DNA of 11,027 bases from Acidobacteriaceae bacterium (GTDB lineage: Bacteria > Acidobacteriota > Terriglobia > Terriglobales > Acidobacteriaceae), in the NCBI GenBank assembly GCA_003133425.1, contig PKXI01000177.1, forward strand, positions 1 to 11,027. The letters are read 5' to 3'. Below are positions 6,795 through 11,027 of this stretch, piece by piece. The notes under the pieces are model-generated. The model saw nothing but the letters and a program-made list of their open reading frames with translations. It made no database searches and was not told the origin of the DNA. The position numbers and the translations under genes are program-made. The stretch's first letter is position 1, and each line of letters starts with the position of its first letter.

Positions 6795-6837
6795 CAGGGG
6801 TCTCCCTGCGCGGATTGGAGTGGAGAACCATCCACCG

Positions 6838-6882
6838 AGCGTAAACGCTGTGAGCATACGAAAGCTTGGTGGGCGGGGTCAA
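6838..6882 (-). promoter_or_regulatory. Promoter of the fadN operon with a palindrome at the predicted start
   Basis: On the minus strand TTGACC (6882-6877) is followed by an 18-base spacer and TATGCT (6858-6853). The predicted transcription start falls near 6847, giving a leader of about 50 bases. AGCGTTTACGCT (6848-6838 region, 4-base arms around TTTA) lies exactly on that start, where a bound repressor would block transcription. The promoter is fairly convincing; the operator is inference from position and symmetry. Confidence 0.55.
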
Positions 6883-6894
6883 GGAAGGTGGAGC

Positions 6895-6920
6895 AGTGAA
6901 CAGTGGTTAGTGAACAGTGG
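6895..6920. repeat. Short direct repeat, AGTGAACAGTGG twice
   Basis: AGTGAACAGTGG occurs at 6895-6906 and again at 6909-6920 (14-base period), followed by a partial third unit (ACAG). It lies between the divergent fadN and cysteine desulfurase genes, upstream of the fadN -35. I believe similar AGTGAACAGTG-type strings recur between genes in acidobacterial genomes, but that is memory and not a search. Confidence 0.7.
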
Positions 6921-6991
6921 ACAGATGATTGCTTTCAGCCGATCTCACCCACGCGTCTGCGGCCCAACGGGCGAAAAAGCTCGATTCCCCG

Positions 6992-6997
6992 TACAAT
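6992..6997 (+). promoter_or_regulatory. Possible -10 element of the cysteine desulfurase gene
   Basis: TACAAT (5 of 6 to the -10 consensus) lies 21 bases before the start codon. No good -35 is found 16-18 bases upstream. The transcript would have a leader of only about 15 bases, which still includes the AAGTGAG ribosome binding site. Confidence 0.3.
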
Positions 6998-7018
6998 TCA
7001 ATAAGTGAGATGCACGTA

Positions 7019-8191
7019 ATGCGCCGAGTGTACTGCGATGCGAATGCCACTACGCCTCTGCTGCCGGAGGTGATGGAGGCGATGCGTCCGTATTGGATGG
7101 AGCACTTCGGGAATGCATCTTCAATTCACATTCACGGGCAGGCGGCGCACCGGGCCGTGGACCAGGCTCGCGAGACGCTGGCGCGGTTTTTCAAGTGCCG
7201 CGAGGCCGAGGTGGTGTTCAACTCCGGCGGAACCGAGGGCGACAATACGGCGATCTTCGGGCTGCTGCGCCCAGGCGATCATTTCATCACCACATCGATT
7301 GAACATTCGGCGGTGCTGCGGGCGGCGGACCGGGTGGCGGAGCGCGGCGTTGCGGTGACTTTTGTTGGGCCGCAGCCGAGCGGGCTGATCGACCCGATGG
7401 ATATTTTGCGGGCCATGCGGCCGGAGACGCGGCTGATCAGCGTGATGCTGGCCAACAACGAGACCGGGGTGCTGCAGCCTGTCGAAGAGATTGGGAAGAT
7501 TGCTGCCGATCGCGGCGCGTTTTTCCATATTGATGCGGTGCAGGGCGCGGGCAAGGTGGAGTTTGACGTAAGACGTTTCGGTTGCCACCTTTGTTCGATC
7601 AGCGGGCACAAGATGCACGGGCCGAAGGGTGTGGGCGCAATGTATGTGCGGCGCGGAACGCCGATTGAGCCGATGATGGTGGGAGGAAGCCACGAACGGC
7701 GGCAGCGCGCGGGTACGGAGAACGTGCCCGGCATTGTTGGTCTGGGCAAGGCCGCGGAGTTGGCCATGGAGTCGCTCGCGGACGGAACTATCGAGCGGCT
7801 CGCCGGGTTGCGCGATCGGCTGGAGGCGGGGATTCTGGAGCTTTCTGGGACGCGCGTGAACGGCGGATTCGATGGAGACAAGTGCGTTCCTCGGACGGCC
7901 AATACGACGAACATCGCGTTTGATCAGGTTGAAGGCGAAGCGATGGTGATTGCGCTGGACCTGAAGGGCGTTGCGGTGAGTGGCGGGTCGGCTTGCCACT
8001 CCGGATCGACCGAGCCTAGCCACGTACTGATGGCGATGGGACTGGACAAGAACGCGGCGCGGGCCAGTTTGCGGTTCAGCTTGATGAAGACGGCGACAGA
8101 AGCAGATGTGGAGCAAGTGTTGAAGGTGGTTCCGGAAGCGGTGGAACGTTTGAGGGCCCTCTCGCCGGTGGCGGCGGGAACGCTGGGATAA
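7019..8191 (+). CDS. Cysteine desulfurase, NifS/IscS family (probable sulfur donor to MnmA)
   Basis: This 390-residue PLP enzyme takes sulfur from L-cysteine as a persulfide and passes it on. Landmarks: N-terminal YCDANATTPL, HSAV with His96 stacking on the cofactor, ANNETG at 145-150, Asp172 in HIDAVQ, the PLP-binding Lys198 in SISGHK, RQRAGTENVPGIVG at 228-241, and the persulfide-carrying Cys326 in GGSACHSGSTEPSHVL. The short active-site loop fits the IscS/NifS class and not SufS. Two cysteines (189 and 192, CHLC) lie just before the PLP lysine. The start at 7019 is chosen because the conserved fold begins at once and AAGTGAG lies 9 bases upstream; an in-frame ATG at 7010 is possible. mnmA follows 146 bases later, as in the Bacillus yrvO-mnmA pair, so tRNA thiolation is the likely main job. 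Confidence 0.95.
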   Translation: MRRVYCDANATTPLLPEVMEAMRPYWMEHFGNASSIHIHGQAAHRAVDQARETLARFFKCREAEVVFNSGGTEGDNTAIFGLLRPGDHFITTSIEHSAVLRAADRVAERGVAVTFVGPQPSGLIDPMDILRAMRPETRLISVMLANNETGVLQPVEEIGKIAADRGAFFHIDAVQGAGKVEFDVRRFGCHLCSISGHKMHGPKGVGAMYVRRGTPIEPMMVGGSHERRQRAGTENVPGIVGLGKAAELAMESLADGTIERLAGLRDRLEAGILELSGTRVNGGFDGDKCVPRTANTTNIAFDQVEGEAMVIALDLKGVAVSGGSACHSGSTEPSHVLMAMGLDKNAARASLRFSLMKTATEADVEQVLKVVPEAVERLRALSPVAAGTLG

Positions 8192-8207
8192 GACAGCTTC
8201 TAGCTCT

Positions 8208-8276
8208 CAGCTATCAGCTTTCAGCTTGTCTGTGCAAGAAGGTGAGCAGAACTCCGGACGAACAAACTGATAGCTG
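8208..8276. repeat. Inverted repeat between the cysteine desulfurase gene and mnmA
   Basis: CAGCTATCAG (8208-8217) and its exact reverse complement CTGATAGCTG (8267-8276) are separated by 49 bases. Related CAGCT/CAGCTTT words surround the left arm, and CTGAAAA units follow the right arm. The layout is that of two convergent copies of one repeat family flanking a short unique core. There is no T run after the right arm, so it is not an obvious terminator. Confidence 0.6.
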
Positions 8277-8301
8277 AAAACTGAAAACTGAAAACTGAAA
8301 A
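8274..8301. repeat. Four perfect tandem copies of CTGAAAA
   Basis: The 7-base unit CTGAAAA occurs four times without interruption, ending 36 bases before the mnmA start codon. A simple-sequence tract like this can change copy number by slippage. It is outside the coding sequence, so any effect would be on transcription or on the mnmA leader. Confidence 0.9.
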
Positions 8302-8337
8302 CTCGGTGCGAGAGGTCGAAAGCTGGTTGCATTCCCC

Positions 8338-9474
8338 ATGAGTGAACAGACAACAATTGCGGTAGCTATGTCCGGAGGGGTGGACTCCTCGACGGCGGCG
8401 GCGATGCTCGTCGACTCGGGCGATGGCTCCGCCGATTCGCGAAATACAGTGGTCGGGCTTACGTTGCAGCTCTGGGATCAGACGCGGCTGGCCGGGAAGC
8501 ACGGAATTCCCGATGCGCCGAAGGCCGGCCGGTGCTGCTCGTTGGACGATGTCTACGACGCGCGACGAGTTGCCGAGCACCTTGGGATTCCCTACTACGT
8601 GGTGAACCAGGAGGAGCGCTTCGAGCGCGATGTGGTGCGGCCGTTTGTCGACGAGTATCTCGCCGGGCGAACGCCGATTCCGTGTTCGCTGTGCAACAAC
8701 CATCTCAAGTTCGACCAGCTTTTGCAGACGGCGCGGAGCATTGGCGCGAGCTGCATTGCTACGGGACACTACGCGGTCAACGAGTTTGACCCCGAGCGCG
8801 GCCGCTGGATTCTCAAGCGCCCAGCGGATCTGGCCAAGGATCAGACTTATTTTTTGTTTGGTCTGACGCAGGAGCAGTTGGCGCACACGCTCTTTCCGTT
8901 GGGGCGGCTTACCAAGCCTGAGGTGCGTGAAGTTGCGCGGCAGCGCGGCCTGATGCTGGCCGAGAAGCCGGACTCGCAGGAGATTTGCTTCATCCCCGGC
9001 GGGGATTACAAGCAGTTTTTGACCGCGTATCTGGAGGAGCAGGGCGAGCAGATTCCGGAGACGGCAGGCGAACTCGTTGCGTTGAGCGGCGAGGTTATCG
9101 GGCGGCACGAGGGGATTTCTGGCTTTACCGTGGGGCAGCGGAAGGGCCTCGGCGTGAGTTCGCCTTCCCCGCTTTACGTGCTGCAAATCGATCCGGCGAG
9201 TCATCGGGTCACAGTTGGCGCCGATGAAGAGTTGGCCACTCGGACACTGCGGGCGCGGCGGCTCAACTGGATCAGCATTCCTGAGCTGACGGCGCCCATG
9301 CGTGTGCGGGTAAAGATCAGGCACCGCCACGAACCGGCGTGGGCCACACTGGAGCCGGGAGGCGCAGGCGAGGCAGTGGCTACATTCGATGAGCCGCAGC
9401 GCGCGGTGACACGGGGGCAGTCGGCCGTGTTCTATGACGGGGACGAAGTAGTAGGTGGGGGATGGATTGTCTAA
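8338..9474 (+). CDS. mnmA: tRNA-specific 2-thiouridylase MnmA
   Basis: This 378-residue enzyme activates C2 of uridine 34 in tRNA Lys, Glu and Gln with ATP and installs sulfur. The PP-loop SGGVDSS is at 12-18 and ATGHYA at 141-146. KDQTYFLFGL (167-176) and FTVGQRKGLG (263-272) are family signatures. The catalytic cysteines are Cys119 (LCNNHLKF, matching E. coli Cys102) and Cys217 (SQEICFIPG, matching Cys199). An extra Cys116 makes a CxxC (PCSLC), absent in E. coli MnmA. Length is normal and the C-terminal beta-barrel is complete (GQSAVFYDGDEVVGGG). No Shine-Dalgarno is seen close to the ATG; GAGAGG is about 22 bases upstream. The preceding desulfurase is the likely sulfur donor. Confidence 0.97.
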   Translation: MSEQTTIAVAMSGGVDSSTAAAMLVDSGDGSADSRNTVVGLTLQLWDQTRLAGKHGIPDAPKAGRCCSLDDVYDARRVAEHLGIPYYVVNQEERFERDVVRPFVDEYLAGRTPIPCSLCNNHLKFDQLLQTARSIGASCIATGHYAVNEFDPERGRWILKRPADLAKDQTYFLFGLTQEQLAHTLFPLGRLTKPEVREVARQRGLMLAEKPDSQEICFIPGGDYKQFLTAYLEEQGEQIPETAGELVALSGEVIGRHEGISGFTVGQRKGLGVSSPSPLYVLQIDPASHRVTVGADEELATRTLRARRLNWISIPELTAPMRVRVKIRHRHEPAWATLEPGGAGEAVATFDEPQRAVTRGQSAVFYDGDEVVGGGWIV

Positions 9475-9490
9475 CGCCCGCTGAAGAACC

Positions 9491-10039
9491 CTACACGTAC
9501 ATGTCTTTGTCGCCGCGTTGATGGTCGTCGGGAACGTGGTGCTCAGGAGCGGTGGCGCGAAGCGATTCGACAACCGCCTTGGCAGATGCTAGAAAGCCCG
9601 CAAGCTGCCGCATGGGCTTGGAAATTGCATCGGACATGAAGCTGGTGCCGCGATCGACAACATCGAATACCCTGGTGGCCATCAGGTCGACGCGGGCGCT
9701 CTGGCGGCGGAAACGTTCGATAATCTCGTTGGCCGCGGATTGAATGTCATTGGTTTGCCTGCGCAAGTTCTGAGACACGGCTGCCAGGTCGCTGGCCGCG
9801 CTCTCGATCTTCGGGCCGGTGTGGACCAGAAGTGTGCGGACGTTGTCGATGATGGGTTCGACCTTGTCGATCACGTTGACCACTGTGACGCGCAGGTCGG
9901 CGACTTCTTCGCTCATCGCCTTAGCCGATTTGCGCACCACGATGAAGATGGCCAGCAGGACAATGGCCTGCAGCAACATGGTGAGCGCGACTGCGGCAAC
10001 AATGATGAGCTGAACGTTCTGACTATCGAGATTTGCCAT
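9491..10039 (-). CDS. Membrane-anchored coiled-coil protein, YtxG/DUF948-like
   Basis: This 182-residue protein has one membrane helix at about residues 9-35 (LIIVAAVALTMLLQAIVLLAIF). A long amphipathic, probably coiled-coil region follows at about 40-135 with a regular hydrophobic pattern (DLRVTVVNVIDKVEPIIDNVRTLL in pieces). The tail is polar and histidine-rich. This layout fits DUF948/YtxG-type proteins, a resemblance I judge by architecture, not by clear motif identity. It lies 196 bases downstream of a YtxH-domain gene on the same strand, matching the pairing of ytxG and ytxH in Bacillus. Its stop codon lies only 16 bases from the stop of the convergent mnmA. No strong ribosome binding site is seen. 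The role is probably cell-envelope or stress related, unproven. Confidence 0.8.
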   Translation of the reverse strand: MANLDSQNVQLIIVAAVALTMLLQAIVLLAIFIVVRKSAKAMSEEVADLRVTVVNVIDKVEPIIDNVRTLLVHTGPKIESAASDLAAVSQNLRRQTNDIQSAANEIIERFRRQSARVDLMATRVFDVVDRGTSFMSDAISKPMRQLAGFLASAKAVVESLRATAPEHHVPDDHQRGDKDMYV

Positions 10040-10068
10040 GGAATTGGTCTCGCACCGGGATCCGGGGG

Positions 10069-10087
10069 CCTTAGGCTCCCGCTAAGG
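10069..10087 (-). promoter_or_regulatory. Stem-loop in the leader of the YtxG-like gene
   Basis: CCTTAG (10069-10074) and CTAAGG (10082-10087) form a perfect 6-base stem with a 7-base loop. It lies 30-48 bases upstream of the start codon. Without a T run it is not a terminator; it may affect translation or mRNA stability of the downstream gene. Confidence 0.4.
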
Positions 10088-10113
10088 TACATGCTCCCCA
10101 GGACAGCAGGAGC

Positions 10114-10180
10114 CGTTCATCGCCGGAGCGGACGCTGGTGGCGCGTGGGACTATTTGCGCGTCCGGCCCCGGCAGGAACG
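10114..10180. repeat. Long imperfect hairpin between the YtxH gene and the YtxG-like gene
   Basis: Three stem blocks nest in order: CGTTC (10114-10118) with GAACG (10176-10180), GCCGG (10122-10126) with CCGGC (10169-10173), and CGGACGC (10129-10135) with GCGTCCG (10159-10165). That makes 17 base pairs with small internal loops around a 23-base loop. It could be a dispersed palindromic repeat, a processing element, or part of a structured RNA. No matching promoter or T run decides between these. Confidence 0.55.
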
Positions 10181-10196
10181 GTGAAAGAAAGCGTGA

Positions 10197-10231
10197 GACC
10201 GGTCTTGCCCGCAGGCGGGAAAGAGCCGGTC
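10197..10231 (-). terminator. Nested stem-loop just after the YtxH gene, possible weak terminator
   Basis: GACCGG (10197-10202) pairs with CCGGTC (10226-10231), and inside it CCCGC (10208-10212) pairs with GCGGG (10215-10219). It begins 5 bases after the YtxH stop codon. The minus-strand sequence that follows, CGCTTTCTTTCAC, is only moderately T-rich, so termination would be partial. This could tune how much transcription reaches the next gene. Confidence 0.35.
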
Positions 10232-10235
10232 CTAC

Positions 10236-10631
10236 TCAATACTCACGGGCATCGGGCGCGCTGGTGGTGGACTGGTAAGCCTGGCGTCCGGCATCGACGG
10301 CAGCACTGACCCTTCCGCTCTGTTCAGAGACGAGATTCTTGCCCCGCTCCACAAACTCTTCCCACTGCGCGCGGCCACGATCGACAGCCTCACGGCCGCG
10401 TTCTACGTATTCCGAGACCTGCTCCTTGCTCTTGTCGACCAGGGCGCTGACTTCATCAGCAGCCTGACGGGTGCGGGCGCGTAGATATTCCGTGCCTTCC
10501 TTGGCGCCGTTTACAAGGTCTTCGCGGGTTTCTTTACCGCTCTTGGGCGCATAGAGAATGCCGACGAGGGCACCCACACCCAATCCAGCCAGAAACCATG
10601 CCAACCCGAACGATTTGTTTTCCTCTGCCAT
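10236..10631 (-). CDS. YtxH-domain protein (gas-vesicle/general-stress type)
   Basis: This 131-residue protein has a glycine-rich membrane helix at about residues 8-26 followed directly by the YtxH signature YAPKSGKETREDL. A long charged, probably coiled-coil helix region follows to about residue 115, and then a flexible tail. YtxH-family proteins are induced by general stress in Bacillus; their biochemical role is unknown. The start at 10631 is chosen because AAAGGAG lies 8 bases upstream and the family begins with such a short lead (MAEENKSFG). The frame stays open for 61 codons further upstream, but that part has no protein-like character. The YtxG-like gene follows on the same strand. Confidence 0.92.
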   Translation of the reverse strand: MAEENKSFGLAWFLAGLGVGALVGILYAPKSGKETREDLVNGAKEGTEYLRARTRQAADEVSALVDKSKEQVSEYVERGREAVDRGRAQWEEFVERGKNLVSEQSGRVSAAVDAGRQAYQSTTSAPDAREY

Positions 10632-10703
10632 GATGAACTCTCCTTTCGCCCAGCCCTTAGAATGCCTGAGCGTATCAAAACTGTTTGGCGTGCCGCAAAT
10701 CCT

Positions 10704-10721
10704 GGTTCCGCATTTGGAACC
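10704..10721. promoter_or_regulatory. Inverted repeat upstream of the YtxH gene
   Basis: GGTTCCGCATTTGGAACC has perfect 6-base arms around a 6-base centre. It lies 73-90 bases upstream of the YtxH start codon. The GGAACC arm on the minus strand resembles the -35 of ECF sigma-factor promoters, but no matching -10 follows at the right distance. A repressor or activator site is the more likely reading. Confidence 0.35.
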
Positions 10722-10837
10722 GGCTTCGAGGATCGGCGCGAACCTCAAGCGAACATGGGACAATCTGCGGCATCCCCACCGCATTGGACGCAGTCTACAC
10801 CCATGGAGTTGCAAAGTCTCCCTGGGAAAAGAAGTAA

Positions 10838-10865
10838 CCTATACCTGTTCAACACAATACAGCAA
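10838..10865 (-). promoter_or_regulatory. Possible promoter reading toward the YtxH gene
   Basis: On the minus strand TTGCTG (10865-10860) is followed by 16 bases and TATAGG (10843-10838), 4 of 6 to the -10 consensus. The leader would be about 200 bases and would contain the inverted repeat at 10704-10721. The nearer alternative TTGCGG-18-TACGCT, around 10700-10669, is equally weak. Confidence 0.25.
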
Positions 10866-11027
10866 ATGAATTGTGCTTGACTGTCTGGTTTTGTACAACC
10901 AGCCGATACTGCAATGCTAAATGCGATACCCTGCAGCCTCTTCCGGGCCAGACTAAAAGAGTGACTTTCTTCAGTGGCAGACAGTAGTCTTCCTTTATTT
11001 GCTCTTTAAAGCATTTTCGAGTTGAGT

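Larger units (their letters stand above)
10632..11027. other. Region upstream of the YtxH gene without a convincing gene
   Basis: These 396 bases hold no supported coding sequence. Near the YtxH gene is the inverted repeat at 10704-10721. Further right are a possible minus-strand promoter (10838-10865), the inverted repeat CTGGTT/AACCAG around TTGTAC (10885-10902), and AGACTA/TAGTCT arms at 10950-10955 and 10985-10990. From about 10840 the sequence is clearly richer in A and T than the rest of the window. A minus-strand frame open from the right edge to a stop at 10851-10849 has AT-rich, unbiased codons and looks accidental. Confidence 0.6.

Noticed and set aside
7121..8116. Minus-strand open frame of 331 codons opposite the cysteine desulfurase gene
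   Set aside because: Shadow of a fully conserved gene; arginine- and histidine-rich product without family features.
8201..8301. Repeats between the desulfurase gene and mnmA as a CRISPR array
   Set aside because: Units are 7 bases, tandem and without spacers; no cas genes nearby.
8221..9573. Minus-strand open frame of 450 codons opposite mnmA
   Set aside because: It covers the complete, motif-bearing mnmA and reads through the CTGAAAA repeat, giving an artificial product.
10849..11027. Minus-strand frame open from the right edge
   Set aside because: AT-rich unbiased codons, no recognisable protein; could be reconsidered only with sequence beyond the edge.

Overview
The window looks like chromosomal DNA of a high-GC soil bacterium, most probably an acidobacterium of the class Terriglobia. 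This rests on the flavour of the proteins (a Crp/Fnr regulator, a FadN-type beta-oxidation enzyme, a YtxH/YtxG-like pair, an anonymous secreted protein) and on short intergenic repeats of the AGTGAACAGTGG and CTGAAAA type. It is an inference from recognition, not a search result. I see no phage, insertion sequence, CRISPR array, tRNA or rRNA gene.

Layout. On the left edge (1-182, minus strand) is the start of an unrecognised gene cut by the window boundary. Upstream of it, on the same strand, is a Crp/Fnr-family regulator (326-1069). A 477-base divergent intergenic region (1070-1546) separates this regulator from the plus-strand gene for ribosomal protein S20 (1547-1822). S20 has a clear sigma-70 promoter, a leader with two near-identical stem-loops, and a strong intrinsic terminator (1870-1904).

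From 6794 down to 1924 on the minus strand lies a fatty-acid beta-oxidation operon. Its order is a FadN-type bifunctional 3-hydroxyacyl-CoA dehydrogenase/enoyl-CoA hydratase, a small secreted proline-rich protein whose start lies 2 bases after the fadN stop, a FadA-type thiolase, and a small four-helix membrane protein. Together the enzymes would carry out hydration, oxidation and thiolysis of acyl-CoA chains. No acyl-CoA dehydrogenase lies in the window. The operon has a promoter at 6853-6882, with a small palindrome at the predicted transcription start.

Divergent from it on the plus strand are a cysteine desulfurase (7019-8191) and the tRNA 2-thiouridylase MnmA (8338-9474). This sulfur-relay pair makes the 2-thio group of wobble uridine 34 in tRNA for Lys, Glu and Gln. 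Repeats lie just upstream of the first gene and between the two genes.

Convergent with mnmA, on the minus strand, are a YtxH-domain protein (10236-10631) and a membrane-anchored coiled-coil protein (9491-10039) resembling YtxG/DUF948. This pairing recalls the ytxGHJ stress operon of Bacillus. The 196 bases between them hold three stem-loops. The last ~400 bases (10632-11027) hold no convincing gene and become visibly less GC-rich.

The window is mostly ordinary housekeeping and metabolic sequence. The less ordinary points are the partial gene on the left edge, the secreted protein inside the beta-oxidation operon, the CxxC-type MnmA, the repeats around the desulfurase-mnmA pair, and the structured DNA between the two stress-type genes.
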